Shown piece after piece: positions 7,266 through 16,707 of a DNA stretch of 64,000 nt. The translations under genes were made by a program, and so were the position numbers. Each line of letters begins with the position of its first letter. Position 1 is the stretch's first letter. The stretch lies in assembly GCF_900167905.1 (NCBI RefSeq), contig NZ_FUYZ01000003.1:331475-395474 (forward strand), given 5' to 3'. The DNA comes from Soonwooa buanensis. Lineage in GTDB: Bacteria > Bacteroidota > Bacteroidia > Flavobacteriales > Weeksellaceae. The notes below the pieces were generated by a model, which worked only from the letters and a program-made list of their open reading frames with translations, searched no databases and had not been told where the DNA came from.

Positions 7266-9770
7266 ATGATCCCAGATAATAATAAAAAACAAGTAGAGGT
7301 TGAGGAAGAAGTTAAATCAAAATCATTTAGCTTGTTTGATCCTATGCATTTTGTACATAGGTTATTAAAAAATTGGTATTGGTTTGTTATCCTCGGCATG
7401 CTTGGTTATGCCATTTCATATTTTTATAGTAAGTATTATGCACAACGAGTATATGAGTCAAATTTATCTTTAAGTATTTCTAATAATACCGCTAGTTATT
7501 TTACTCCCAATCAGTCAATTAACTTTATTTGGGGGCAGACAGGAAATCAAGATGGAGTATACATCAAAAAGATTTTGATGTCAAGAAGCCTTAACGAGTT
7601 TTTGGTTAATAAACTGGATTTGTATACCAACTATACAACAAAAGGACTTATTAAACAGACTTATCTGGATCAAGATGATTCGCCAGTAATTCTTAAAATT
7701 GATAAAGCACATGCGCAGCAAGTTAATTATCAAATTACATTAAAAGCAAAAGGAGGAGATAAATATGAAGTTATCCTGCCAGAGGAAGGAGAATCTACAT
7801 CGTTGTATAATTATCAAACCGAATCTTATCAAAGTGTATCTCCATATAAAAGGCCAGCTAATAAGATTATCGGGATTGATGAATGGTATACGTCGCCCAA
7901 TCTTAGATTTAAGTTAGAACGAAATCCTATTCCTAGTGCTGTAAAATTTGATAATATTAATGTTACATTAGTTACTGTAAATGCTGCGGTTAATGGGATA
8001 ATTTCATCTTTGGGTGTTAAATTTGATCCAGAACTTCCATCCATTATGATAATTAGCAAAAGTGGTTACAATCTTAATGGTACTGTACGTTTTCTAAATA
8101 TTGCTATCGAAGAGTTGATTAAAAAACGACTAGAGGATGCTAATACTGTAGATAAAAACACATTAGAATATCTAAGCAAAAATATAGGTGAAGTTCGTGC
8201 AAAATTAGACTCAAGTTCGACAAAGTTTAATCAGATTAAGATTGATAATAAGCTTTACGATATGAGTAATCTTGATGCAAAAACTTACGAAGAACTTAAA
8301 AAATTAGAAACTGATCGTGCAGCACTCATTTCTAAAATGAAAAATCTTGATCAGGTTAGAAATGTAGTAAGCTCTAATAACATCGAAAAAATAATCAATA
8401 TCAGTTCTGCTGGGATTGAGGATGGTGCATTTACAGCTTCGGTATCAGAGTTGAAAGCGCTCTATGCTAAGCGTAGAGAAATGGCGACAATTTATACTCC
8501 CGATTCGGAGCCAATGCGCGAAATTAATAGACTAATTAACGAGGCCAGAAATAATTCTACCAGCGGACTAAGACAATATTATCTAAAGTTTGATGAGCAG
8601 TTAGCTGATATCAATAGCCAAGTTGAGAATATTGACAAACAACTCTATACTTTGCCAGAGAAGGAGCGACAATTTTTAGATGCTCAAAGAGGATATAATA
8701 TTATCGAAGCTACCTATAACACTTTGTTAAGTGAACAAGCAAAAGCACAAATGCGAATTGTTTCTAACAAAAGTAATTTGACAATTATCGATAAGGCAAA
8801 AAATCTTGGACAAGGTCCTATTGCGCCTAATGTCAAGGCAATTCAAAGTGGTATTATTGGCGGATTGTTAGTAATTCCTCTTTTGTTAATTGCGTTGTCC
8901 GAAATCTTGGATAATCGTATTCGTAATATTAAAGAAGTTGTTAATGTTACTAAAATTCCGTTATTAGGTGTTATTGGTAAGAATGCAGAAGACAGTAATC
9001 TTAGTGTATTAGATCGACCAAAATCTTCTATTGCAGAAGCTTTTCGTGGTGTTAGATCCAATCTCAAATTTTTGGTTGATGAGTCAAAAACTAGCAAGGT
9101 TATTTTGATAACATCATCTATTAGTGGAGAAGGAAAAACTTATAATTCTATGAATCTGGCAACAGTATTAGCCATCAGTGGAAAGAAGACGGTTTTATTG
9201 GGGATGGATTTGCGAAAACCAAAGATTTTTGGAGATTTTAAATTCACTAATAAAAATGGTATATCCAATTATTTGACTGGCGAGGTTGGCTTAGAACAAA
9301 TTATTAACTCAACACAAGTCCCAAGTTTGGATATTATTACTTCGGGACCTATTCCACCAAATCCTTCGGAATTGTTATTGGGAGAACGTAATGAAAAATT
9401 GTTAGAGGCTCTTAGACAACAATATGAGTATATTATTATAGATTCACCTCCGGTGGGGTTAGTTGCAGATGCATTCGAAATCATGAAATATGTCGATGCA
9501 ACTGTGTATATCGTACGACATGAATACACAGAAAAATATATGCTCAATCTAATTAAAGATAAATTAGCTAAAAAAGAGGTCTCTCATATTGGACTTATCT
9601 ATAACGACTACGAAGCTAAACAAGGTTATGGCTACGGTTATGGTTACGGCTATGGTTATGGCTACGGCTATGGTTACGGCTATGGTTATTTTGAAGAAGA
9701 TGCAGATTACAAAGAGCCTGGAATTATTAAGTTAAGAAACAAAATACGTAAGCTTTTTAAGAGGAACTAA
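7266..9770 (+). CDS. Polysaccharide co-polymerase/tyrosine autokinase, Wzc-like
   Basis: An 834-residue bacterial tyrosine kinase. It has a first membrane helix (WYWFVILGMLGYAISYFYS, about residues 37-55), a long periplasmic Wzz-type domain with coiled coil, a second helix (GIIGGLLVIPLLLIALSE, about residues 529-546) and a cytoplasmic BY-kinase domain. The kinase shows Walker A SGEGKT (about residue 620), Walker A' LLGMDLRKPK and Walker B IIIDSPP. The tyrosine cluster where autophosphorylation takes place is replaced or extended by eleven consecutive Gly-Tyr dipeptides, followed by FEEDADYKEP and a basic tail. It should control chain length and export together with the preceding Wza-like protein. 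Confidence 0.92.
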   Translation: MIPDNNKKQVEVEEEVKSKSFSLFDPMHFVHRLLKNWYWFVILGMLGYAISYFYSKYYAQRVYESNLSLSISNNTASYFTPNQSINFIWGQTGNQDGVYIKKILMSRSLNEFLVNKLDLYTNYTTKGLIKQTYLDQDDSPVILKIDKAHAQQVNYQITLKAKGGDKYEVILPEEGESTSLYNYQTESYQSVSPYKRPANKIIGIDEWYTSPNLRFKLERNPIPSAVKFDNINVTLVTVNAAVNGIISSLGVKFDPELPSIMIISKSGYNLNGTVRFLNIAIEELIKKRLEDANTVDKNTLEYLSKNIGEVRAKLDSSSTKFNQIKIDNKLYDMSNLDAKTYEELKKLETDRAALISKMKNLDQVRNVVSSNNIEKIINISSAGIEDGAFTASVSELKALYAKRREMATIYTPDSEPMREINRLINEARNNSTSGLRQYYLKFDEQLADINSQVENIDKQLYTLPEKERQFLDAQRGYNIIEATYNTLLSEQAKAQMRIVSNKSNLTIIDKAKNLGQGPIAPNVKAIQSGIIGGLLVIPLLLIALSEILDNRIRNIKEVVNVTKIPLLGVIGKNAEDSNLSVLDRPKSSIAEAFRGVRSNLKFLVDESKTSKVILITSSISGEGKTYNSMNLATVLAISGKKTVLLGMDLRKPKIFGDFKFTNKNGISNYLTGEVGLEQIINSTQVPSLDIITSGPIPPNPSELLLGERNEKLLEALRQQYEYIIIDSPPVGLVADAFEIMKYVDATVYIVRHEYTEKYMLNLIKDKLAKKEVSHIGLIYNDYEAKQGYGYGYGYGYGYGYGYGYGYGYFEEDADYKEPGIIKLRNKIRKLFKRN
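9624..9689 (+). repeat. Eleven-copy GGY-TAY hexanucleotide tract encoding (Gly-Tyr)11
   Basis: Sixty-six bases inside the autokinase gene consist of eleven in-frame GGT/GGC TAT/TAC units. The third codon positions vary between units, so the DNA is not a perfect tandem repeat although the protein repeat is perfect. Unit gain or loss would keep the frame and change the number of phosphorylatable tyrosines. Confidence 0.95.
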
Positions 9771-9914
9771 ATGCTCCGAGATTGCAATTACAAACTGTAT
9801 TTTTAAATGATTTAATAATATTTTTAAAAAATTGCGTTATTTAATTAACTTATTTTAATGAGATCAATTGTTTTTTAACGAAATTTTAAGAAGTTTCCTA
9901 ACCTAAAAATGTGT

Positions 9915-9922
9915 TATATTTG
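9915..9922 (+). promoter_or_regulatory. -7 box TATATTTG before the DUF6089-uppS-bamA operon
   Basis: TATATTTG is an exact match to TAnnTTTG and ends 35 bases before the ATG at 9958. The -33 region has only a weak TTTC-like element at a short spacing. It is the most likely promoter for the outer-membrane biogenesis cluster. Confidence 0.5.
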
Positions 9923-9957
9923 CACCAATTTTTAGGGAGAAATTATCCCCAAAGAAT

Positions 9958-10719
9958 ATGAGACTAAGATTTTTTTATACTTTTTTCCTTGCAGTTGTAG
10001 CCCTTTTTAGTACCAATACTATCAAGGCACAAAGACATGAAGTTGGTGTACAAGCAGGGATGAGTAACCTTGTGGGCGATATTGGCCGTACAGGTTTTAT
10101 ATTGCAAAAACCAATTCTTGATAAAAAACTTACCCTAGGAGTTCCTTTATACATAGGTGCAATTTACCGTCTCAATGTTAATCCTCAACAGTCTATTAGA
10201 CTTAGTGCAGGATATAGTAATGTGCAGTTTAGTGATTTGCACGCTGCCGAAAATTATAGAAGGATGAGAAAGCTTTATGGTAATAACTCTATTTATCATG
10301 CCGATTTAACATTCGAATATTATTTTTTCGATATTAATGATGAGCATAAAAGCAAAGTAAGTCCTTATGTTTTTGCTGGGATAGGAGGTATGATGTTTAA
10401 TGTTGTTAAATTAACAGATTTGCAAGAGCAAAATGGTGTACCACAACCAACTTACGAATCTGCTAAAAAAATATCTATGGACTTGCCTTTTGGTGTAGGT
10501 CTTAAGTATAAATTCAATTATAACTGGGCATTATCTGCAGAGGCGACTTTTAGACAGACTTTCTCAGATGCAATTGATTATAGCACGATTGTTTCTAATG
10601 TGGAAGGTGTACCAGATACTTTCCGACAAATAGGAAATCCAAATTCTAACGATTGGATTAATTCTGCAACAATCATTTTATCATATTCATTTGGACGACC
10701 GCCTTGTTATTGTAAATAA
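9958..10719 (+). CDS. DUF6089 family outer-membrane beta-barrel protein
   Basis: A 253-residue exported protein with a signal peptide (cleavage near NTIKAQ, about residue 25) and an alternating hydrophobic beta-strand pattern typical of a small outer-membrane barrel: HEVGVQAGMSNLVGDIG at the start and NSATIILSYSFG at the end. The next genes are uppS, bamA and two ompH genes, the usual flavobacterial neighbourhood of DUF6089 proteins. No enzymatic motif is seen. A role in envelope assembly is suggested only by context. The coding region ends four bases before the most likely uppS start. Confidence 0.8.
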   Translation: MRLRFFYTFFLAVVALFSTNTIKAQRHEVGVQAGMSNLVGDIGRTGFILQKPILDKKLTLGVPLYIGAIYRLNVNPQQSIRLSAGYSNVQFSDLHAAENYRRMRKLYGNNSIYHADLTFEYYFFDINDEHKSKVSPYVFAGIGGMMFNVVKLTDLQEQNGVPQPTYESAKKISMDLPFGVGLKYKFNYNWALSAEATFRQTFSDAIDYSTIVSNVEGVPDTFRQIGNPNSNDWINSATIILSYSFGRPPCYCK

Positions 10720-10723
10720 TCAC

Positions 10724-11467
10724 ATGTCAGATTTAAAAGAAAAAATAGATAAGGCGAATTTGCCACAACATGTTGCTATCATTATGGATGGCAATGGTCG
10801 TTGGGCAAAAACAAGAGGAGAACAAAGAACTTTTGGTCATCGTAATGCTATCGAAGCTGTTCGTAATGCGATTAATGCGTGTAACGAAATCGAGATTCCT
10901 TATCTTACATTATATACTTTTTCAACAGAAAATTGGAAGCGTCCAACAGACGAGGTTGATACATTGATGTCTTTGTTGTCAGAATCTTTGCTTAACGAAG
11001 CTGAAGAAATCTACACCAAAGGACTTAGACTTCATTTTATTGGAGACATTGCAAAGCTTCCTGATCTTGTGAGAGAGCAGTTGCTTAACCTTGTAGATCT
11101 TACAAAAAACAATAAAGGTGGGAATCTTATATTGGCGCTCAATTACGGAGCGCAACATGAGATTTTGAAAGCGGTTAAAGAAATAGCTTCTGATGTTAAA
11201 GATGGTAAAGTAGCCATTAATGACATAGATGATAAACTATTTGAAAATCATCTATATACAAAAGATTTCCCACCAGTAGATCTTATGATTCGTACCAGTG
11301 GAGAGATTCGTATTAGTAATTTTATGCTATGGCAAATAGCTTATGCTGAGCTACAATTCTTGGATGTATTGTGGCCAGATTTTAGTAAAGACATATTTTT
11401 CCAATGTATATTGGATTATCAAAATAAAGAAAGACGTTACGGGATGACTAGTGAGCAAGTCAAGTAA
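10724..11467 (+). CDS. uppS: Isoprenyl transferase (undecaprenyl diphosphate synthase)
   Basis: A cis-prenyltransferase of 247 residues that makes the undecaprenyl carrier for peptidoglycan and surface glycans. Motif I reads VAIIMDGNGRWAKTRG with the catalytic Asp, followed by FGHR; the C-terminal block MIRTSGEIRISNFMLWQIAY holds the diphosphate-binding Arg and Ser residues. The ATG at 10724 is preferred over an in-frame start at 10691 because the shorter form gives the usual N-terminus and does not overlap the upstream gene. The carrier it makes is needed by the WecA-like enzyme encoded at 5260. Confidence 0.95.
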   Translation: MSDLKEKIDKANLPQHVAIIMDGNGRWAKTRGEQRTFGHRNAIEAVRNAINACNEIEIPYLTLYTFSTENWKRPTDEVDTLMSLLSESLLNEAEEIYTKGLRLHFIGDIAKLPDLVREQLLNLVDLTKNNKGGNLILALNYGAQHEILKAVKEIASDVKDGKVAINDIDDKLFENHLYTKDFPPVDLMIRTSGEIRISNFMLWQIAYAELQFLDVLWPDFSKDIFFQCILDYQNKERRYGMTSEQVK

Positions 11468-11506
11468 CAATTTGGGATTTAGCGATTGAAGAACTCAGGA
11501 AGAGAA

Positions 11507-14047
11507 ATGAAAAAAATTATTTTACCTATAATATTTTTTGCAACCACTTTTAGCGTGGTTAATGCACAAATTAACCCACAAACTGGTAACCAAACTGCAG
11601 AAGTACAGCAAGATACAAACACTAGCGAATATTATCTTAAAGATATCGTTGTAGACGGTGTTAAAAAATATTCTTCGGCACAGATCCTTAGAATGGCAGG
11701 CTTGGTAAAAGGCGAAAAAATCGAAATACCAGGACAACGTATTAGCTCTGCAATTAAAAAATTATGGGACTCACAATCTTTTTCTAAAGTTGAAGTTCTT
11801 GTAGAAAATGTTGAGGGCGATCAAGCGGTTCTTAAGTTTTCTTTACAAGATCTTAAAGAACTTGGTGAAGTTAAATTTACAGGAAAAGGTATCGGTAAGT
11901 CTAAGAATGAAAAATTCATTAAAGATAATAACCTAAAGCCAGGAACAAAAATTAATAACAATTTAGTTTCAAGTTTACAAAACAAGATTCCTCAAGAATA
12001 TATTAAAAAAGGTTTTGCTGACGCTAATATCAAAATCACGGATAAGCCAAGTGCTACCGATCCTAACATGGTAGATTGGACTATTGAGGTTGATAAAGGT
12101 AAAAAGGTAAAAATTGATGAAATCGTTTTTAAAGGAAACCAAAATGTATCTTCTAGCAAGTTAAGAAAAAAAGGTTTCAAAGACACTAAACAAAAACGAT
12201 TTTTAATCGGACTTATTAAGCCTTCGAAATTTATTGAAGAAAAATATGAGGAAGACAAAAAACATCTTATTAGCTACTATAACTCGTTAGGTTTTAGAGA
12301 TGCGGCAATTGTTTCGGATAGCGTAACACGTGATCAAAAAGGATTCCACATCAATGTTGACCTTAGCGAAGGGAAAAAATATTATATCGGTGATATTAAC
12401 TTCATCGGTAACACAACTTTTACTACAGAGTTTTTACAAAAGATTTTAGGTTATAAAACTGGAGATATTTACGATGCGGTAGGATTTAACAAAAAAGTTG
12501 GTGAAGACGGTGGTAAAGAGGATGACTCTGACCTTAAGTCAATCTACATGAACAATGGTTTCTTGTTCTCAACGGTAACACCAATTGAGAAAGCTGTTAA
12601 AGGTGATTCTATCGATTTAGAAATCCGTATCAATGAAGGTGAAAAAGCAACTTGGAACCGTGTAACTTGGTCTGGTAATACAACAACGCATGACCACGTT
12701 ATCCTTAGATCTTTACAAACGAGACCTGGTGCTTTGTTTGCAAAATCTGATATCAAAAGAACTTATTTCGAGTTGGCAGGTATGCAGTTTTTCGATCCTC
12801 AACAGATTGGGACAGATGTAAAGCCAAATCCTCAAGATAACACGGTTAACATGCATTGGACGTTGGTGGAGAAAGGATCTTCGCAAGTTCAGTTACAAGC
12901 TGGTTACGGTGGTAACTCTTTTATCGGTACTTTGGGATTAACGTTTAATAACTTCTCTCTTAGAAACTTCTTGAAGTTTAAAGATTTTAAACCAGTTCCT
13001 CAAGGAGATGGTCAGGTTTTATCTTTACAAGCACAGGCTGGACAATACTTTACAAACTACTCAATCTCTTTTGTTGAACCTTGGTTATATGGTACACGTC
13101 CAACTGCTTTGAGTGTTGGTTTCAACTACTCTCGTGTTAATTATGATTATTATACTGGTGAGAACCAGAAATTAAATATTTTCTCTGCTAACGTAGGTCT
13201 AACGAAAAGATTGAGATGGCCAGATGACTATTTCTCATTCTACACTGGGTTACAATTCCAGAGTTATAACTTCCAGAATTATCCTTTCCAATTTGGTGAC
13301 AAACAAGAGATGAATGGTTCTACGAAGTCATTAACGATGAATTTGGGACTTTCTCGTAACTCTGCGGGTCTAGATCCTGTATTCCCAACTTATGGATCTA
13401 ACTTAGATTTGTCTGTTAAATTCACGCCACCTTATTCGTTATTTGAAAAGAAGGACTATGCAAATATGCCTGCCTTGGATAAATATAAGTGGATGGAATT
13501 CTTTAAAGTTAAATTTAAAGCAGATTTCTATAACGAAGTTGTTGGTAAGCTTGTTCTTAGAACAACTGCCGAGATGGGTTACCTTAGTGGATATAACAAA
13601 GATTTGGGAGCACCACCTTTTGAGAGATTCTATGTCGGAGGTGTAGGGCTTTTCAATGGTAGATTCGATGGTAGAGAGATTGTGCCGTTAAGAGGTTATG
13701 AAAACGCCTCTTCTACAGGTTTTACAAGTTCGACACCTTATGATATTACACCTTACGGTGGAGCAACTATTTACAATAGATTTGCGATGGAGTTAAGATA
13801 TCCAATCTCAATGAACCAAACTGCCAAAATCTTCGCATTAACATTTGCTGAAGGTGGTAACGCTTGGAACTCTTGGGGAAGTTATAACCCATTCCAATTA
13901 AAAAGATCCGTAGGTGTTGGTATTAGAGTATCGATGTCTGCATTTGGATTAATCGGATTTGACTTTGCATATGGATTCGACAAAGGTATTGGACAATCAG
14001 AACCTTCAGGATGGCAGACTCACTTCCTAATGAACCAACCATTATAA
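11507..14047 (+). CDS. bamA: Outer membrane protein assembly factor BamA
   Basis: An Omp85 protein of 846 residues that folds and inserts beta-barrel proteins into the outer membrane. A signal peptide (to about residue 20, VVNA|Q) is followed by successive POTRA domains (starts near EYYLKDIVVDGVKKYS, LGEVKFTGKGIG, VKIDEIVFKGNQNV, YIGDINFIGNTTF, ATWNRVTWSGNTTT) and a 16-strand barrel. The L6 motif appears as VPLRGYENAS. The ATG at 11507 follows AGGAAGAG and opens a clean signal peptide; an upstream in-frame TTG is less likely. The two downstream OmpH/Skp genes encode chaperones that probably feed this machine. Confidence 0.95.
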   Translation: MKKIILPIIFFATTFSVVNAQINPQTGNQTAEVQQDTNTSEYYLKDIVVDGVKKYSSAQILRMAGLVKGEKIEIPGQRISSAIKKLWDSQSFSKVEVLVENVEGDQAVLKFSLQDLKELGEVKFTGKGIGKSKNEKFIKDNNLKPGTKINNNLVSSLQNKIPQEYIKKGFADANIKITDKPSATDPNMVDWTIEVDKGKKVKIDEIVFKGNQNVSSSKLRKKGFKDTKQKRFLIGLIKPSKFIEEKYEEDKKHLISYYNSLGFRDAAIVSDSVTRDQKGFHINVDLSEGKKYYIGDINFIGNTTFTTEFLQKILGYKTGDIYDAVGFNKKVGEDGGKEDDSDLKSIYMNNGFLFSTVTPIEKAVKGDSIDLEIRINEGEKATWNRVTWSGNTTTHDHVILRSLQTRPGALFAKSDIKRTYFELAGMQFFDPQQIGTDVKPNPQDNTVNMHWTLVEKGSSQVQLQAGYGGNSFIGTLGLTFNNFSLRNFLKFKDFKPVPQGDGQVLSLQAQAGQYFTNYSISFVEPWLYGTRPTALSVGFNYSRVNYDYYTGENQKLNIFSANVGLTKRLRWPDDYFSFYTGLQFQSYNFQNYPFQFGDKQEMNGSTKSLTMNLGLSRNSAGLDPVFPTYGSNLDLSVKFTPPYSLFEKKDYANMPALDKYKWMEFFKVKFKADFYNEVVGKLVLRTTAEMGYLSGYNKDLGAPPFERFYVGGVGLFNGRFDGREIVPLRGYENASSTGFTSSTPYDITPYGGATIYNRFAMELRYPISMNQTAKIFALTFAEGGNAWNSWGSYNPFQLKRSVGVGIRVSMSAFGLIGFDFAYGFDKGIGQSEPSGWQTHFLMNQPL

Positions 14048-14065
14048 TTTTTATACATTTGTAAT

Positions 14066-14737
14066 ATGAAGAAATTAGTTTTAGCTTTTGCAGTATGTGT
14101 TTTTTCTAGCACAGCTTTCGCACAAAAAATGGGTGTTGTAGACACTAATTATATATTGAGCAAATTACCACAATATAAAGAAGCCGAAACTAGACTTAAT
14201 ACACAAGTTGCGCAATGGCAAGGTGATTTACAAAGATTACAAAATGAATATGAAACCAAAAAAGCTGCTTTCGAAAGCGAAAAGGTTTTATTAGTTGGTG
14301 ATCAATTAAAATTGAGAGAAAAAGAAATCTCAGATTTAGAAAATAATATTCGTAATTCTATCAACGGACGTTTTGGTACAGGTGGCGAGATCGATCAATT
14401 ACGAGCAAGTCTTGTTAAACCTTATCAAGATCAAATCTGGAATAGCATCGAAACAATGTCTAAGAAAAATAGCTTGGGCATAGTCTTTGATAAAAGCAAT
14501 AACACAAGTGTATTGTTTTTAGACAAAAAGTATGATTATACAGATGCTGTGTTAGATTTATTGGTAAAAACACTTCCAAAATCTAATACGGATACAAAAA
14601 ACAATAACAAAGTTGGAGCGCCAGTTCTTAATAACGATCGTGGAACTAGAAGTAGAACCGCCCCAACTAAAACCAACAATCCAAAAGCATCTCAACAGTT
14701 AAAGACTGAGAGTTTGCAAATGGAAGTTGCTAAGTAA
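14066..14737 (+). CDS. OmpH/Skp family periplasmic chaperone (first copy)
   Basis: A 223-residue exported protein with a signal peptide (residues 1-19, SSTAFA|Q), the OmpH start KMGVVDTNYILSKLPQYKEAE, a long charged coiled coil (about residues 45-115) and the closing beta segment LGIVFDKSNNTSVLFLDKKYDYTDAVL. It extends about 35 residues past the usual end with an Asn/Lys/Thr-rich, probably disordered tail. Skp-type trimers hold unfolded outer-membrane proteins in the periplasm. The gene lies 18 bases after bamA. Confidence 0.9.
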   Translation: MKKLVLAFAVCVFSSTAFAQKMGVVDTNYILSKLPQYKEAETRLNTQVAQWQGDLQRLQNEYETKKAAFESEKVLLVGDQLKLREKEISDLENNIRNSINGRFGTGGEIDQLRASLVKPYQDQIWNSIETMSKKNSLGIVFDKSNNTSVLFLDKKYDYTDAVLDLLVKTLPKSNTDTKNNNKVGAPVLNNDRGTRSRTAPTKTNNPKASQQLKTESLQMEVAK

Positions 14738-14762
14738 CAATTAAAATTATATAAATTCTATT

Positions 14763-15260
14763 ATGAAAAAACTAAGTGTATTATTTGCAGCAGTTATGAT
14801 GTTTGTTGCAGTAGGCGTTGCAAAGGCTCAAAAAATGGCTTCATTAGATGTTGCTTCTGTACTTAGCGTTATGCCAGAGAAAATTAAGTTAGATCAACAA
14901 ATGAAAACTTTGTCTGATACTAAAAAAGCAGAATTAGAAAAGAAAAGAACTGCAGCTCAACAAACATTTGAAAAATATCAAAAAGAAGCTTCTACTCAAA
15001 CTCAACAGATCAATGAGCAAAGAAGTGCTGAGATGGAAAAACTTCAATCTAACCTTCAACAAGAAGCTATGGCTGGTGAGAAAGATATCAGAGACAAATA
15101 TGACGCTGGTCTTGCTCCAATCGAAGCTAAAATTAAAGATGCTATCTCTAAAGTAGCTAAAGCTAAAGGATACGATTTCATCGTTGACGATACAGTTTTC
15201 GTATACAAAGGAGGTCCAGATGCAACTCAAGATGTTAAAACGCAATTAGGTATTAAATAA
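14763..15260 (+). CDS. OmpH/Skp family periplasmic chaperone (second copy)
   Basis: A 165-residue paralogue of the preceding protein without its disordered tail. It has a signal peptide (to about residue 22, VAKAQ), the start KMASLDVASVLSVMPE, a Lys/Glu/Gln-rich coiled coil (about residues 45-115) and the closing segment GYDFIVDDTVFVYKGGPDATQDV. The paired OmpH genes after bamA are common in Flavobacteriia. A strong terminator follows. Confidence 0.9.
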   Translation: MKKLSVLFAAVMMFVAVGVAKAQKMASLDVASVLSVMPEKIKLDQQMKTLSDTKKAELEKKRTAAQQTFEKYQKEASTQTQQINEQRSAEMEKLQSNLQQEAMAGEKDIRDKYDAGLAPIEAKIKDAISKVAKAKGYDFIVDDTVFVYKGGPDATQDVKTQLGIK

Positions 15261-15283
15261 TTCGTTTTAATTAACAAATATTA

Positions 15284-15309
15284 ACCACTCTTTCTGGAGT
15301 GGTTTTTTT
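15284..15309 (+). terminator. Rho-independent terminator of the bamA-ompH operon
   Basis: ACCACTC and GAGTGGT pair across a six-base loop and run into a T tract. The end of the T tract also forms the first part of a -7 box for the next gene. Confidence 0.85.
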
Positions 15310-15316
15310 ATTTTTG
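15309..15316 (+). promoter_or_regulatory. -7 box TATTTTTG four bases before a start codon
   Basis: TATTTTTG (TAnnTTTG) sits directly on the terminator T tract and is separated from the ATG at 15321 by only CGCT. A transcript starting at normal distance from this box would have almost no 5' leader. Confidence 0.5.
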
Positions 15317-15320
15317 CGCT

Positions 15321-15806
15321 ATGGAAAAAGAATTCAAGAGTTTAGCCAAAATACGTTTCGGAGATTGCGATCCAATCGGGCATCTTAACAATATCAACTA
15401 TTTGGTATATATGCTTAATGCGAGAGAAGATCATGTTGAACAACATTTTGGATTTACTTATGAAGAATATGCTACCAAAACTGGTTTTACATGGGTAAGT
15501 ATTCAGAATGAGATAGCCTATTTCAAAGAAGTTAGATATAATAAAAAAGTTGTAATTTCCAGCAAGTTAATCGATTTGCAAGATCGCGTTTCGAAAGTCG
15601 AAATCTTAATGAAAAGCGAGGACGAAAAAACAATCCACGCAGTTCTTTGGATGACGGTTATTCATTTTAGTATGAAAGCCAGAACTAGCGTTCCGCATCC
15701 GCAAGAGACTTTGGATTTGTTTACACCGACTATTGTTGATCTTCCCGAAAAAGAATTCAGTGAGCGTGCGAAAGTCTTAAGACAATTTAATAAAGCTAAA
15801 AATTAG
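15321..15806 (+). CDS. Acyl-CoA thioesterase, hot-dog (4HBT) fold
   Basis: A 161-residue hot-dog protein of the 4-hydroxybenzoyl-CoA thioesterase type. The motif RFGDCDPIGHLNNINYLVYMLNARED (about residues 12-37) carries the catalytic Asp and the HxNN segment of this family, and the second half gives the expected beta strands (VVISSKLIDLQDRVSKVEILM). It would hydrolyse an acyl-CoA, but the acyl chain is unknown. It is far from the paa operon and is not evidently a PaaI. The gene lacks a recognisable ribosome binding site, in line with a leaderless message. Confidence 0.8.
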   Translation: MEKEFKSLAKIRFGDCDPIGHLNNINYLVYMLNAREDHVEQHFGFTYEEYATKTGFTWVSIQNEIAYFKEVRYNKKVVISSKLIDLQDRVSKVEILMKSEDEKTIHAVLWMTVIHFSMKARTSVPHPQETLDLFTPTIVDLPEKEFSERAKVLRQFNKAKN

Positions 15807-15810
15807 TACT

Positions 15811-16677
15811 ATGAAAAGAATATTGGTAATCGGAGCAAACGGCCAGTTGGGACATTGTTTACAAAAATTGGCGCATCGTTATCATGATGTTTTCGATTTT
15901 AATTTTACAAGTTCTAGCGTTTTAGACATTACGAAACACGAAGATATTTCTCGTGAGTTTCAGGATTATCAACCTGACTACTGCATCAACGCTTCAGCTT
16001 ACACGGCTGTAGATTTGGCAGAAACTGAGGAAGATAAAGCCTTTGCAGTTAATACTTATGCTGTTGCAGATTTGGCAGATGTTTGCGAAAGCCACGAGTG
16101 TACATTAATCCACGTTTCGACAGATTACGTTTTCGAAGGTAATACCAACATCGATTATTCTGAAGACAATTTTACAAATCCACAAGGCGTTTATGGCGCA
16201 AGTAAAAGAAAAGGCGAGGAGTTAGCTTTAGATAACAACCCAAAAACGATTATTTTGAGAACGTCGTGGTTATATTCGGAGTTTAACAAGAACTTTGTTA
16301 AAACCATGCTTAACTTGTTTGCAACAAAAGATGAACTAGGAATCGTAAATGACCAATACGGACAACCGACTAATGCAAACGATTTAGCGGACGCGATTAT
16401 GGAAATCATTAAAAAAGATGCGAAGCATTTTGGGATTTTCCACTTTTCAAATTATCCTGAGACGACTTGGTTTAACTTTGCTGAAAAGATTAAAGAATAT
16501 TCAGGTTCTAGTGTTAAGCTTAACCCAATTACGACAGAGCAATTTCCGACGCCTGCAAAACGTCCAATGCGTTCTACGATGAATCTTGACAAAATCGAAA
16601 AAACTTATGGTATCGAGCCTCGTCGTTGGGAACATAGTTTGGAAGAATGTATCGAAGTTTTAAAAAGTTTAAAATAA
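15811..16677 (+). CDS. rfbD: dTDP-4-dehydrorhamnose reductase
   Basis: A 288-residue extended-SDR enzyme that reduces dTDP-4-dehydro-L-rhamnose to dTDP-L-rhamnose with NAD(P)H. It shows the Rossmann motif GANGQLGHCLQ (residues 8-18), the characteristic INASAYTAVDLAE segment, STDYVFEG with the active-site Thr, the YGASKRKGE Tyr/Lys pair and the substrate-site motif FPTPAKRPMRSTMNLDK. Other rhamnose pathway genes are not in the window. It starts five bases after the thioesterase gene. Confidence 0.9.
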   Translation: MKRILVIGANGQLGHCLQKLAHRYHDVFDFNFTSSSVLDITKHEDISREFQDYQPDYCINASAYTAVDLAETEEDKAFAVNTYAVADLADVCESHECTLIHVSTDYVFEGNTNIDYSEDNFTNPQGVYGASKRKGEELALDNNPKTIILRTSWLYSEFNKNFVKTMLNLFATKDELGIVNDQYGQPTNANDLADAIMEIIKKDAKHFGIFHFSNYPETTWFNFAEKIKEYSGSSVKLNPITTEQFPTPAKRPMRSTMNLDKIEKTYGIEPRRWEHSLEECIEVLKSLK

Positions 16678-16707
16678 AACTTGGTTTTTCAAGTTTAAAA
16701 ATCAATA

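Noticed and set aside
4049..9770. Complete capsule or O-antigen locus
   Set aside because: Only one glycosyltransferase, an initiating transferase and Wza/Wzc-like genes are present; no Wzx flippase or Wzy polymerase is seen, so the locus is partial or dispersed.
10691..10723. Longer start for uppS overlapping the DUF6089 gene
   Set aside because: The added residues (DDRLVIVNNH) are not typical of the family, and the ATG at 10724 gives the normal length.
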